A DNA stretch of 64,000 nt from Massospora cicadina (GCA_022478985.1 JAKSZP010015923.1:97139-161138); one strand, 5' to 3'. Shown: positions 23,540 through 36,500, numbered from the stretch's first letter. Made by a program: numbers and translations. The notes: generated from the letters alone by a model not told the origin.

Positions 23540-24080
23540 TTATATTAAATGTTTATAAAGGTAGTTGTGCTTTTTGTAAAAAGCTTCTGGGTATGTCCCA
23601 TCAGTCATACGTCTGGCTAAATATGTCTCACCATTTTTTGATGGGAAAACATATCCTGGTGACATTATTATGCCTAAAGCTGATCCTAATTTTGGCTTAC
23701 TTGCATTGATTCACCTTATTGAATATTTAGCGTTTTTTGCTTTCTGCTATTTTCCTTTTCAAGGAAGCTTAGGTAAACGATTTTATTTGATACTAATGCC
23801 TTGGAAAAATTTATTAATCTGGACCTAATTGACAACCTTGGTTTACTCTACCTTCTGGTGGTATGGTTGGCCAGGGGCCTCCCAGAGTATTAACACCTTG
23901 AAGGTTCAGAGATTGTTTGATTATCAAATTAGTATGTTCCACTTTAGTGACCATTTCTTGACAGTTGAATACCTGCTGTACCCAACTATCCTGTGAGTAA
24001 GTTGGTGGCGTAAATTTGATAACAAAAACATCTGAAGGCCAATATTTAACTTTATCCTTGTGGTTAATCATGAACTACTA
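23540..24080 (+). pseudogene. Element F gag end and protease remnant
   Basis: SPFFDGKTYPGD at ~23628-23660 matches SPFYDAKTYPGS of element E, and LILFDTNALENFIN follows (23777-23820). The protease motif DTGA has become DTNA (GAT ACT AAT GCC at 23789-23800), losing the glycine of the active-site loop. An upstream CAFCKK string (~23570) could be a decayed zinc knuckle. Stops and shifts on both sides. Confidence 0.6.
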
Positions 24081-24299
24081 ATTTCCATGTTGGACAGTAG
24101 CACTATGAGCAACTAGTCGCAGTGGCCCTATGTCCATAAGCTTGGTCTTGAGCCTCTGCTGAAGCCCAATCACAAAGCCCCTAACTACTGTTTAGAGGGA
24201 CTGGAGCCTTCATTTGATGCAGTTCCACCAAATAATTTACCAGAAAAACTAGAGTTTTATTGTGATTTTAATCTAGAAGTTACCCTGGTTCGCATTTCA

Positions 24300-26800
24300 T
24301 CCCAAATTTACCCTTTGACTCTGTGGGAAGAGGCAGCATTAGATGTTTAAATTACAGAAAAACTTACAAACGGAACCATCTTTCAGAGTACAAGTCTGGT
24401 ATGCTCAACATTGCTCTTTGTGGAAAAAGCATATGTAATATATGGATTTTCGTAGAATATGGTAACATGATTAATGTGACCATACCTGATATGCATCCTT
24501 CTCTAATTGAGGCACAGATTGCTCGCTATGTAGAGAGATCTTGAGTATACAAACTGGATTAGTTGAACGCCTTTAACTAGATATGTATTAAATAGGGGCA
24601 GGACTGGCTCACTGCATTCTGGACCAGATAGGGGATTTTCTAATTCTGGGTCCTGCCATTTGAGCTTAAGAATGCACTAGAAGTTTTTCAACATTATATT
24701 GATGCAGCGTTGGACAGCTTGTTGGTTGTATGCGCTGTGGCCTATATTGATGACATACTGGGTTTCCCCCAGATCAAGCATCTCATGAGATTCAACTGCA
24801 GCAAGTAGCGGATCATTTTAGAGCAGCTAACTTGACGCTGTAGGTTATCAGTGTGAGTTTTTATGTCCCAAGTCACCTTTTTGGGCAACATCGTTTTGAT
24901 AAATGACACATTATCACTCCAGACAAGGAGAAGGCTATTTGGGATTGGCTACGCCCACCGCAGTACAATAATTAAGGAGCTATTTGGGGACTTTCACCTT
25001 CCTTAAAAAGCTCATTCCAAATTTTCAGAAGTGGAGGAGGCCTTGTATAAAGCCAGAGGGCCAAAAACTCTTCAATTTCTCTACACTGGGGGATAGATCC
25101 CAGGTTGTGAAGTGCACTTTACTCTTTAAGTCAGTTCTTCACCACGCGGATCCTAATATGGAGTTTATAGTGGGTAGCGATTCCTCCATCTTTGCTACTA
25201 CTGCGGCTCTAATTACAGGTGGGCAATGATGGAGTTAAACATCCTGTAGGATATTTTCCACGTAAAATGTACTTACCTGAGTTTATTTAAGCTCTTATGA
25301 CAAATAACTACTAGTGGCAGCGAAAGCACCAACCTATTGTTGACATCATCTTCATGGTTCTTCCTGATCATTCCAAGTTTTTTACTGACCACTGGGCTCT
25401 GATGTATTATTGATCTCCTCATGTCCTGACCCCCCAACAAACTCGCTGGCATGAGACCCTTGCACAATTTATGTTCTCATATGAGTTTACTAAAGGCAGG
25501 GATAATGGTTTAGTTAATGCTTTGAGCTGTAACCCTGCGTTAGCTCCTGACCCCAAATAAGTCAAGTTGCATAACACTCACCTGGTGGTTCTCTCAGGGA
25601 AATTTGTATCAAACCAGCCTTCCTCCACTGCATGCATTCTGGTTCTTGCTTCTCGGATAATCTAGAGGAGTATAGTATGTTCAAAATTTTATACTTTCTC
25701 AGTTTTTCAACAGAATATGCTTTAATTTACATCAAATAAGCTTAAGATTAGGAATTTATAACAAAGAGGTACCATGTTAAGGACGATATGGTATTGTTCC
25801 AGGGACACAAATGGGTTCCCACGGGGCCGCTTCGCCTAGAGAGAATCAAGTAACAATATGATAGGATAATTTTAGGGCACCCTCTGAAAGAAGAAACCCT
25901 AAATTTCTCCACTGTATGTATAGCTGGAGGAGTAGTTTACTCAGGTTACAAGTTATACCATGTAGTGCCTTGTTTGCAACAGGATGAAACCAAATCGTCA
26001 GCATCTTTCAGGGTTGTTGGTACCATTCCAGAAATTAGAGGAAACTTTGAATTCTCTCTCAGTTGATTTAGTTGTAAAACTACTCCTCACTGATGGGTAT
26101 GATTCTATCATGGTAGTGGTAGACCAGTTTACCAAGTTCTCCCATTTTATTAGATGTTACACCACAATAAAGATGACAAAGATGTCCAAGTTGTTTGTTT
26201 CCCACATTTTCTCCACCCTAGGGGTACCCCAGGAGATCATTAGTGACCTCGGGCCACAGTTTATATCTGTATTATAGGAGGAGTTGTAAAGACTCTTTAA
26301 ATTTGCCCATGTCGTTCTACTACCTTCCACCTTGTCTGATGGGCAGAAAGAAGGAACAAACAACGTTTGAAACAATTTTTGCGGTGCAACAAGGCAGCTG
26401 ACCACAAGAAATGGGCCTCACATCCACCTCCGGAACAGCTTAGTTATAGAAATGTCCTTCACTCCTTGATTGGGTGTTCTTCATTCTTTGTAATTATGCT
26501 GACGCTACTTTCTAAATACAGAGCCCAGCTGTGGGTCCAAGGTGGACCCCATGGGGTACTTTGCCATGATAATCATTAAAGTACACAAGTAGGTAAACAT
26601 AAATTTGAATGCAGCCTTGAAGAACTATAAGGAGAAAGCAGATGGGAAGAAGGGTAGTTACAGGGTATAAGGAGGGATACCTGGTGACGTTGAGCGCCAA
26701 GATTTTCTTAAAATAGCCGTTCAAGAAGCTGGGACCAAAGAGGATAGGGCCCTACCTTATTGTCAAAAAATGGTGAGCCATGCCTTATACCAGTTGGATC
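24300..26800 (+). pseudogene. Element F pol remnant: RT, RNase H, integrase
   Basis: RT: LPFELKNALEVFQHYIDAAL then catalytic YIDD at 24743-24754. RNase H: VGSDSSIFATTAAL (~25165-25205), HPVGYFPRKMYLPEF (~25240), ALMTNNY (~25295), and the C-terminal TPQQTRWHETLAQFMF, RDNGLVNALS (25430-25530). Integrase core: SVDLVV (~26062), VVDQFTKFSHFI (~26120), GVPQEIISDLGPQF (26220-26268), SDGQKEGTNN (~26340), giving the D-D-E triad though the motif usually read SDNG/SDRG is SDLG here. Broken by many stops; 25984-26277 is the longest open piece (97 codons). Confidence 0.8.
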
Positions 26801-26888
26801 TAAGAGAAAACATGTAATTTTTAACTTTCCATGAGAGTCAGTTGACCCAGTTTGAGGGATCTTCTCCAGAGACTTTTGAGTCATTATT

Positions 26889-27034
26889 CATGGATGGAGA
26901 ACTAGAGTGGGAGTTGGAGGAGCTGTTACCTCTCATTGGGTGAAAAGAATGCTCAAGTACCTGGTATCTTGAAAGGGGTTTGATACCGCTGAGGATAGCT
27001 GGGTTCAAGCTCATAATTGCGCTCACTTTCAGGA
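26889..27034 (+). pseudogene. Chromodomain at the C-terminus of element F integrase
   Basis: From 26940 one frame reads MLKYLVS, stop, KGFDTAEDSWVQAHNCAHF. This matches the chromodomain core YLVKWKG(Y/F)...E.(S/T)WE....N, with the aromatic-cage Trp codon TGG changed to TGA. Chromodomains at this place define chromoviruses and direct integration toward methylated-histone chromatin. The preceding ELEWELEELL (other frame) is the linker. The same frame continues through the polypurine tract into the LTR. Confidence 0.75.
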
Positions 27035-27170
27035 CTGATTACCTCTTTCCACAAACATTTACCTAATGCGCAAGTCTCAAGTCCACAACTGCAATCGCAG
27101 CCAAGAAGTTACCCCCAGCTCACAAGAACTTTTTTGATGGCTGATGCCCCCTGGGGGGGTGGAGCCAATG

Positions 27171-27181
27171 AAACCAGAGGG
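27171..27181 (+). promoter_or_regulatory. Polypurine tract of element F
   Basis: AAACCAGAGGG immediately before the 3' LTR (27182). A second purine-rich run CTGGGGGGGTGGAG lies at 27151-27164. Both are inside the open Pol-tail frame. Confidence 0.45.
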
Positions 27182-28611
27182 TCTTATGTCCCATGACATG
27201 ATTTTTGGAGTGGATCACAAGGGTAAGGAGGATATGAACCAGGCAGAGGAGCCAAGTTTGTCGTTATACATAACCTTAGATACACTGTAGATAAACTCTT
27301 GAATCAAGGCTAAACAGGCCCAGGCTAATCTGCAAGAATCGCGTGATGGGGTCCAAGATCTTACATCAATTGGCTGAAGATTGCCCATTAAGTTTAGATG
27401 ACAGTTTATAATGTTTATTTTCAGACCTTGGATTGAATTCTTTTACTAAATTTATTGTAGCTAAAATGGCAATGTTCATCTGGATCAAAGTCTTGAGCTT
27501 GCACATACTTAGGTTATACAACTGTCAGAAAATTGTAAGTTCAACTAATTAATAAGAATATTTGGGAAATCATAGCCTCAATTTTACTTATCGCTGGACT
27601 AATGCTCATCAGAATTTTACCAACAAGGGTAATACTTTTCTCTCATTATTTTGATAAAAGATTGGATTAAGCGGATGAGGTTATATTGAACCTCTAATGA
27701 TATAGGCTAACATACCAGAAGTCCGCCCAAGAACCATCTTTAATTTGGTGCAAGTTACTAAGAGAAAACCACCCCTTTTCATATGACCTGAATGGAGTGC
27801 CGAGAGGTGAAGATATTTTACTAGTCAATCAGCCTTTATAAACTGTGGTAATCAGCAAAATGAAAATATTTCACAGATGGCTGATTGCAATATTGCATTA
27901 AAATGTTACCTATGGTTATTTCATCCTGCCTGATGACCCAACTCACACAATGGAAGCTCCATCAATACAAAACGATCCTTGAGAGTCTTAATTAGCTATT
28001 TTATCATTTATCCAAACCAAGAGACTCTTTTCGTTTTCTGAATTTTGACGCCTATCTCATTTTTAGCCCTGACTTACCTTAAATACTAGGAGTTGACTCT
28101 ATAGTAGGGGATCGCTTTTTGACCATTTTTACTATTAGTAAATTTATTATAATTAAAAATCCTTATGTGGTTCTTTTTCCCTAAAGATCCATATAGAAGC
28201 TACGAGTTTCAACACTACTGAAACTGGTATATTGTTGATTTTCTGTGCAAAAGCACCAGCGAGCATTACGCCGCCAGGATACCAACACCAACTACCAGCA
28301 GTAGTAGTTTTGTTTTATTGACCAGATTGATTTCTAAGATCCAAAGAATTGATCAGTGCCATTTTTCAAATTGTCTCTAAAGGCGTTTTTTCCTGACCAA
28401 TCTTTCTGTTGGTTCTTTTCCCTTTAAATCAATACTGCTTTTTGTATATTTAACTATCACATATTACCTTTTGCTGCCCACACGGGTTACCTCCTCCTGG
28501 GGAATTAATGGAGTTTATTTGATTACTACGAAGGGGTTGGCACCATATTAGGTGGTTTACTTATGTTTTATTAGTAGCTTGTTTGTGGAGAGTTAGAGAC
28601 ACTTCCTCACA
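27182..28611 (+). repeat. 3' LTR of element F, interrupted
   Basis: 27182-27528 and 28299-28611 together give 660 bp, equal to the 5' LTR. It starts TCTTATGTCCC (first TG lost), ends CTCACA and is followed by ATGAC. The Pol-tail frame (codon phase of the chromodomain) enters the LTR and stays open to ~27255. Confidence 0.75.
27529..28298. other. 770-bp insertion in the 3' LTR of element F
   Basis: Absent from the 5' LTR. AACTGTCAG (27520-27528) precedes it and AACTACCAG (28290-28298) ends it; the 5' LTR has a single AACTACCAG, so this is a 9-base duplication with two changes. No terminal inverted repeat, no coding motif. It may be a solo LTR or short non-autonomous element; identity unknown. 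Confidence 0.55.
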
Positions 28612-30480
28612 ATGACATTGAGTTAAATCTTAACTGATACCTCTTTCAGCTCATTTTAATATCTTTTAGGGATAAATTCTTCCTATACGCGTCCATTACT
28701 TTAGCTAACAAGCTTAGTACTAAGGCTTATATTTCATATAAAGTTTAAAGGGTGACGTGCAAAAAACCAATGGTAGCTAAACCTCTAAGCAAATAGGTAT
28801 ATGGCAACAGGATTTCCCATTTTAATCCATGTTTAAATATAATCTCTAACATTGAGGTGTGGGTCCCACTTAATTTTTCCACACTTATTGATTAAGTCTG
28901 TGTATGGTATGAGATACTGTTGCTTAACTCCCTCTAAGTCCATCAAGTGTCTCATCACATCTAAAAAGTTTTGTTAATTATTATTGTTACAATTGGCGAC
29001 TAGGCTTCAAATTTCAAAGCACAGTAAAATTGCATTTACTTAGCAGATAAGTTTAATGACAGAAATCTTGGAAAAGAGGAAATAGATATTTTACTGATTG
29101 CATAAAACTTTTTATAGTATAACAGAAATTATTACACTGTAAACTATGAGTTCTGACAGTGGCCTTTGAGCTCTAAATAATCTGGTCTTTCTTGTAGTGC
29201 TAGTTGAAAGCCTACTTAAGGAACTAGATCCCCTTCAAAAAGACTAACCCTCTATTGTTTGGTATCAGAACCCTGTATTCCATTTGTACCTATTAATTGG
29301 TAAATTAATGAAATTATGAATATCAGACCACGCATAGTTACTCAGCAAAGTCAGATAACTATACCAAGGAGGTAAGATTATTACCAGCTATTTATAATTG
29401 GTCTAAAAGGGATGAAACACCACAATTGAGCAAGACTCATAAGAATAAAACCACTAACAACGCTTTTACGCTGATGTAAAGGCGAGTGAGAATATAAAAT
29501 AAGTGATTAAATTTAAAGGGCTGCAAGACTGAGGTAAATCGATGCATAACAACAATTATGGATTTGATGCTGGAAGAGTAGTAGGGTATTAGATGTATAT
29601 TGATACTTTATACTAATTGGTGTTCCAATAAAATTAAGGTAACCTTTTCATTGAAATACAGCCCAACAAAACTTATGATAAGTCAAAACTATAGATCAAC
29701 ATTATCGTAGTAGCCATATTGATCAATCCTCAATCTAGTATTGTTATATATACATTAATTAGTTAAAATAAATAATTATGTTATTATGTTTGGTAAGTCA
29801 ATGTGCAGCATTTAACCCACCTGAACAAACATCAGGGAAAAAAGTGTCTGTGTGACAATTGGGTTAGTGATAATCCATGGTCATAAGGCTAATGAACTAC
29901 AAGAAATTCTATAGGAACTTATCATTCAACCATGTGATAAGGTACACCATGATGGAATTATTCAGAGTGTAAGCCAATTTCTATATCATTTTAATGACTT
30001 TTTTAAGTGTGCTTTAGCTTTCAGGTTCTGTAAAATTCCAGGACCCAAATGTCAATCTGGATGAGACCTTGAACGCCTTTAGAACTAATAGGAGTGTCAA
30101 CCCTAAGGATTTGCCTCACAATTAACTCATTTTTTTTGGAACCATCCAAGATGAGAGCTGGGTAGCAGCTGTCCCACCCTTTTTGACCCAAATCTTAAAA
30201 GCAATTCTAATCCTAAACCAAAGTTATCACTGAAAATACAAAAAAAGTACTTTCAGAAAATCAGCCAGTTTTGTATATATTTTAGAAAATCTTATAAGAT
30301 GATTGTTGCAAATACTAAACCCCTCCCAAACAGTGGGCTCCAAAAAGGGTTCTCAAAAATTGTTACTAGTGGTTTTCCCAAGTAAAAGATTTTCTCAAAC
30401 AATCTATAAAACTTAAATTCAGAAAAAAATTAAGTTGTGGAAAAAGATACGCCAAGTTTGTGCATCACCAAAAATTTAAC
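28612..30480. other. AT-rich stretch between F and A
   Basis: No domain or long frame. It contains one copy of a dispersed repeat (29383-29730) listed separately. Confidence 0.5.
29383..29730 (+). repeat. Dispersed repeat R1, copy 1
   Basis: Aligns with 58355-58710 in the same orientation, e.g. CTTTTACGCTGAT then GGCTGCAAGA(C/T)TGA and TAGT(A/G)GCCATAT. Diverged, ends approximate. It has no coding sequence; a solo LTR or SINE-like piece is possible. Confidence 0.55.
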
Positions 30481-30485
30481 ATTAG

Positions 30486-31208
30486 TGTCAGACATTCTCT
30501 TTCTTGACTTTTGATAAAGAATGTTGGAGGTAAGAATGCTCCCAAATCTGCTACCATGATTGGCCCATCACCTGTCCAATCTTTAAATAATATTGTGGTT
30601 ATCAATGATATGAGTACTAATGGTGAAAAGACCTTGGCGGGTTCTCAGTGGAATCCTAACTATTGGGAAAATATGGTTTATAACCAAATTTGGCTTAATA
30701 AGAGAAGAACTGATAATAGGATTGCTCCAACTTCTTGGCCAAATTCGAGGTGTTTGTTACCACATGGGTCTGATCACCTCCAAGGTGAGAAGATTTACTT
30801 GACGATGATTGGGTGCAAATTAATAAATTACCACCACATGAGTCTGACCACCTCCAAGGTGAGAAGATTTTACTTGCTGGTGATTGGATACAATTTATTA
30901 AATTGTTACCACACGGGTCAGTTTTGCCTCAAAATATTTATCTTCAATCTGATAGGGCGAAAGCCTATATTTCCTAATTTGGATGACTCAGCTTTATAAT
31001 ACTTTAGCCCCAAATACCCATGGTCCCAGGATTTGAACTAGTTTAAATAGGAAATACTAGTATCAAAAAAGGACCTTTTTTGGCTTGCCCCACTTAAACA
31101 ATAAAAAACATAAAAAACTTTAACAAAGCGTTATTTATTACTTTTATTTAAAAAGTAATTTTCTCACTTTGAACAAAATAATTGTGGCATCCGTTGGTGG
31201 ATCCCACA
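30486..31208 (+). repeat. 5' LTR of element A
   Basis: Starts TGTCAGACATTC, ends ATCCCACA. It contains three tandem units of 71-78 bp starting at 30757, 30828 and 30906 (TTACCACA...); the first two include the dyad CACCTCCAAGGTG. Confidence 0.9.
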
Positions 31209-31211
31209 AAC

Positions 31212-31229
31212 TGGTGCTCACTACAGGGG
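31212..31229 (+). promoter_or_regulatory. Primer-binding site of element A
   Basis: TGGTGCTCACTACAGGGG, three bases after the LTR, would pair with a tRNA 3' end ...GAGCACCA. The same site occurs in B (17 of 18) and C (15 of 18). Confidence 0.75.
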
Positions 31230-31263
31230 TCACCCTGAATACTTTGATAAAGTATTAAAAGCA

Positions 31264-33480
31264 ATGGAGAGTGTCACCCGTTGGGTGCAAAATGGGGAAG
31301 GGACTGAAGACAATGATTGAATGGACAGCCCTACCACTTTGATGTTTGGAGAAGAAAAACGATTTGAGCGCATATTAATACCTGAGTCTCGTCGCATCAC
31401 CTGGCCAGCTACTGAAGCCGTGAGAGACCTTACTCATGGTATCCTTAACCCTGGTGACATTGCATCTCGCGAACAAGCGTTGTTGGTAGAGGAACACCAC
31501 TGATTTCTCTATGAGACTAGTGTCCTCCCAGAGACCTATGGTCAGCTTACAAATTTGACCACCTACTTACGCAAGTTTGCTCACCCTGCCTTGGTCCACA
31601 TGATGCATCTCTTAGCTGGAGATCACGAAGAGTTACATCAACATCTAGATATTCATGAAGCTCTGAATTTAGCCAATCATAAGTTGTACCAACTGACCTC
31701 CAAAAAAATTTGGAGCAGTCAGATCTGGTGTAAGCTAATTGTAACTTCATCATACAGCTGCATGACTGACTTACTACTATGGACACTGGGATTGTAAAGT
31801 ATGTTGAGGAGGCCATGAAGATATTCTGGGATGAACTGAACGCTTCCACCACTAGCACCCGCTCATTGTTGGAGGAGTTTGCTAATGAACTTGAAAAACA
31901 TAATGAGCAAATGCACCAGGACCTTTTAGCCCCTGACTCCATCCCTTAAGAGGAATATGAACAGCGTGTGGCTGTGGTGGAGCGACAGTTAATTCAGGCC
32001 TTCTCGCGTGTTGATGAGCTTGAAAGCCATCTGTTGCTTGAACCATCTAGCGCCACCTCCACCCTTGCGGCCAAGGTTCTTCAGCTAGAAAAGGAGCTAG
32101 CTCTCAAAGCTTCGTTTGAAAATACCAAATATTTGGCACGTCGACTGACTGAATGCAAAACTGAAGCAAAAGTGGTAAAAGCTTCGCTGGAATAGCCCTG
32201 TGCTGTTGAAGGAAGTATTTAGTCAATTAATGCAGGTTGAGCGGAAGTATGAACAGATTAAGGAGGGAGTACAAGGCCCCAGCTCCCACTCTCGTGATGA
32301 TGAAGGGTGTAAACAAATGAAAGAAGAGCTGAAGAACCGCGTGGAAGCCGTGGAAACTGCTCAATTAAACCTAAGCTCGCTGGTGTCACAACTCCATTTT
32401 CAAGTCAATGCAATGGAGAGCCGAGTGGAAGATCTTGAAACTCATAAATTAGGGATTGAAGCTCGACTGAGACTATGTGAATCTGGGCCCCTAGAAGCCC
32501 TCTCCAAAATGGAAACCTGGCTCAAAGCCATGTATGACCAGTTTGATCGCCTTTTGTGGACCTTTGACCATTTAAACTACCGCTCTGAAACCCCAGAAAC
32601 AGAAGCTCCAGCTATTCATACCCTTAATGGGGGTGATTTTAGTTCATTCAAACTGACGTTCAAAGACAAGTTTATCCCCGGTGAGGGCAGCATTTCTTAA
32701 TTTTTATACATCTATGAAGTGTCTATGGAAGGGGCATCGGATCATCAGAAGGCCAAACATATACTTTCCTGTTTGAGCTTCATGGCACAGGAGGTGATGG
32801 TCCCACATATGGATGCTCTTAGCACCTGACCTGAGGTTAAAGAGGCCCTCATAAACATGTTCGGTTCAAAACAGGCTTGAAGTATAAAAAAGCAAGCCTT
32901 TATGCTATGAGTATCCAAAAAGGGGAGACAGTGGTTGCTTTTTGAGGAAAAAATTTTATATGGAAGCCCAGACATTGTTAACTTCAAAGATGTTGACTTT
33001 GGATGATGCTGTAGCCGGCTTTTTGACTGGAGTGGCTTCTTACCCTCCACTAGCGATGCACATCACCTCAGTTAAACGCTATTTCCATACCATTCAAGAC
33101 ATCAAGGAGGCGTTAATAGATGTCACTGTTTCCAAAAGCCTGAAGTTTCACGTGGAGCAGTATCTCATCCTCGCATTTTAACCATTGAGGATTCAAAGCC
33201 TAAGCCTCGGGCCCTAGCTATTGAAGACAAGAAGGAGCCCCTTCAGATAATGGGCCCTGAAGAGCAAAACCTTAAAGAAAGACGTCCTGCTGACAAATCT
33301 CATGTGCCTAACTCATTTAAACAAATTATGCCTTTACCTCGCGTTACAAATACCCCTGGGGATGATTCTGAGGGGGAACAGATGAGGTTGGCTATTTCGT
33401 TGTAGGAGTACCTGCTGAAGTGGAAGTCCCCAATCGCTTGAATGCTGGAGGAGCAGATGAAGCCACCATACCTGAAGAGA
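31264..33480 (+). pseudogene. Element A gag
   Basis: Gag forms the particle that packages element RNA. It starts with ATG at 31264 (MESVTRWVQNGEG). Open pieces: 31321-31503, 31968-32195, 32200-32700, 32942-33181. 31968-32500 is rich in heptad-like Leu/Val/Glu/Lys (VVERQLIQAFSRVDELESHL; LVSQLHFQVNAMESRVEDLE), predicting coiled coil. A Retrotrans_gag-like stretch follows (32640-32880: FKDKFIPGEG, LSFMAQEVMVPHMD, EVKEALINMFGS). No CCHC knuckle is visible. Interrupted by about eight stops or shifts. Confidence 0.65.
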
Positions 33481-33516
33481 CATATCTCTGTCAAGTTGTA
33501 GGGGAACCGGCTGTTA

Positions 33517-36500
33517 TTGATACTACCAGTGACATGGATTAGGTGTTGTCTAACCTTATTCGCCCTCTCCAGCATGGCCATACCATGCAGTCCATCCTGG
33601 AAAATTACCCCAAGACTGCGTGCAAAGTTAACCTCCACTTTTCATCTTAAGGAGGTCTTAGCGCTATCGCCCACTTTTGGGGGGATACTTATGAAGCTTG
33701 AAGTGGTTATCCAAAAAGTTCAGGTGATGGCTATCCTATATACAGGCTCCCCGGTGAATGTAATCTCCTCCAAGTTGATGAAAAAGATCAAACTTGCACC
33801 TGACTTAGATAATAACCAAGACTTTGGAACCGCTGGTCCCAACAATACCTGTGCACTTGGTGCTTACTCATCCCTTCCCATTTGTATTGGGAAGCTTATT
33901 CTATCAGCCCCCGCAGTGGCTTTAGATAATAATGCTTACGATATGCTTATAGGTACTCAGTTTATGATTGAATATGAAGGTATTATCAATATGAAGCAGG
34001 GGTTCCATTCATTGCTCAATTATGAAGTCCCCTTAGTTCTAGCAATAAAGAACCCAGCAAGAAGGAATAAAAATACATGGTTGAGTACCCGCTTTCCGCT
34101 TTACCTATACATTATACCACCTCTGGGAAAAATACAAAAAATTGCCTGATTCGTGGATGCTACTGAAGGTATTCCGTTTTATGCGGCCAATGAAGTGGTG
34201 ATTAAGCCTGGTGAACAACTGGTGTTAGACACGAAAATCACTCTCAAAATCACTCGCCACTGTTTATTACACCTCTTAAGCATTGACAGAATTAGCCCTG
34301 TTGAGCCTCGGGTATTGCCTGGTGTTTTAGACCCAGCCTATCTGAGGCCTATTACTCTATTGTTGGGGAATCTCACTGATAAGGATATACTTGTAAGAAA
34401 GCATCAGGAGGTGGGCTGAGGGTTTTTACTCCCTGTGGAGGAAGTTGAACAAATCCACTCTATTGGCTCGATGGCAGATTTAGGCCTTCCCACAGATAAC
34501 CTGGTATGTACCTTGCCAAACGTCCATATTTTGGATGAGCTGACCTCAGATGAGTTGGAGAAAGTGCATACTCTCCTGGATGAGTATAGTGATATATTCT
34601 CGAAGTCAGACAATGATTATGGCCACATGAAGGGCTGGTGCCATTCCATTGATGTGGGTGATGCCCATCCCATTAGGTCAAAACCTTATCACAAGTCAAA
34701 GGTGGAGGAACAACAAATGAGGACGGAACTCATGCAGTTATTAGACGCGGGGTTATTAGTTCCTTCGCAAAGCCCTTGGTCCTCCCCCTTTTGCTAATTA
34801 AGAAGAAAAACGGAGGTCATCGGATAGTTATGGACTATCACAGGTTAAACAATCTTACAAAAAAGGATAGCTATCCTATCCCACGCATTGACGATGCCCT
34901 GGCCCAGCTTTCAGGCTCAAACTTTTTCTCTGCCATGGACTTGGCCAGTGGTTATTGGCAAATGGATTTATCTCCTCAAGATCAAGAGAAATGCGCGTTG
35001 ATATGCAGTGAAGGTCTTTTCCAACCCACACGATTACCTCAAGGGTTGTGCAATGCACCTGCCTCTTTCCAGCGTGCGATGGATCACATTTTGCAGGATC
35101 TTAAGTTAACCTGCGTTATCGTCTACCTTGATGACATTACCATATTCTCGAAGTCCTTTAATGAACACCTTGATCATTTGAAGGAGGTATTCCAACGCTT
35201 ACGACGCTCAACTATCAAATTAAAACCTTCAAAGTGTACTTTTTTCAAAAGAAATTAAACTTCCTTGGACATACCATTTCTTGAGAGGGTATCCAACCCA
35301 TACAAGATAAGGTTGAAGCGATTGCCAGAATGCCACCCCCCAAAAACCTACGGGATATACAGGTATTTTTAGGGATGATGGGGTATTACCATCAGTTCAT
35401 CCCTAAGTTTGCCCAACTCAGCGAGCCCCTTGTTCGGTTACTAAAAAAGAATATCCCTTTTCAATGGGGCACTGAACAGAAGGCTGCCTATGAAACAATG
35501 AAGTTGCTGCTACAAAAACGGCCTATCCTAAGGCATCCAGATTATGGAAAACCGTTTATCTTGTTTACAGATGCTTCAGACTATGCCGTCAGGGCCATCC
35601 TAGCCCAATTAGATGAAAAAGGGGTAGATCATCCTGTCTCATACTTTAGTAAGATGCTATCAAAGGCAGAACGCAACTATAGTGTTACTGAGAAGGAGTG
35701 TCTTGCTGTTCTACTAGCAGTGAAGCATTACTGCCCTTTCTTGTATGGGACCTCTTTCACTGTGATTATGGACCACACATCTTTAAAATGGTTGCAAAAC
35801 ATGAAGGACCCTACGGGGCGGTTAGCTCGCTGGGCTCTAAAGCTCCAGCATTATGATATGAAGATTGAACACCGCGCTGGAACCCGCCACATGAATGTTG
35901 ATGGGTTAACTCGGCTGCCCATCCTCCACTTAGATAACAGTGAAGCGGAGTGGCTGTATGATCTTTTAATGACCCCAAATGACTGGGAAGATGAGGATGA
36001 GCCTGTACAGAGGATGTTGGCCCTGGCACTCTTGTAACACTAAAGTAGAAAGTGGGAAGTTGTATAAACAAGTGGGGGCGAAGTGGTTGCCTTACCTACG
36101 ACCCTCAGAACGTGTACCTGTTATCTTGGAAGCTCATTCAACTTTAGGCCATGGAGGAGTAAAGAAAACCTATGAATGGATAAAGGATCGATATTTTTGG
36201 GAGGGAATCATGGAAGCCATCATCAAAGTCTTGGATGCTTGCCTTACATGTAAGAAGCAGTCTTGGCTCAAAACTAGATATCAATATCAGCTGACTACCC
36301 CACAACAGCCATTCCATACCATAAGCTTGGACGTAGTAGGGCCGCTTCCTCAAACCACAGGTGGAAACAGATATATTTTGGTAGGCATTGACCACTTCAC
36401 GAAGTGGGTTGAAGCTGTGGCGTTGCTGGCCCAAACTGCTAAGGCCACTGCCACCTTTCTTCATCAAAATATTTTCACTTGACATGGGTGCCCTCAAGTA

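Larger units (their letters stand above)
18358..28611 (+). mobile_element. Element F: chromovirus (Ty3/gypsy with chromodomain), nested and decayed
   Basis: Bounded by two 660-bp LTRs (18358-19017 and 27182-28611, the second enlarged by a 770-bp insert) and a near-matching 5-base flank (CTGAC before, ATGAC after). Interior order: gag with tandem repeats, protease, RT, RNase H, integrase, chromodomain. Its gag is split by element H (19714-22815). Without the inserts it would be about 6.4 kb, usual for a chromovirus. All coding parts carry stops and frameshifts. Confidence 0.85.
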
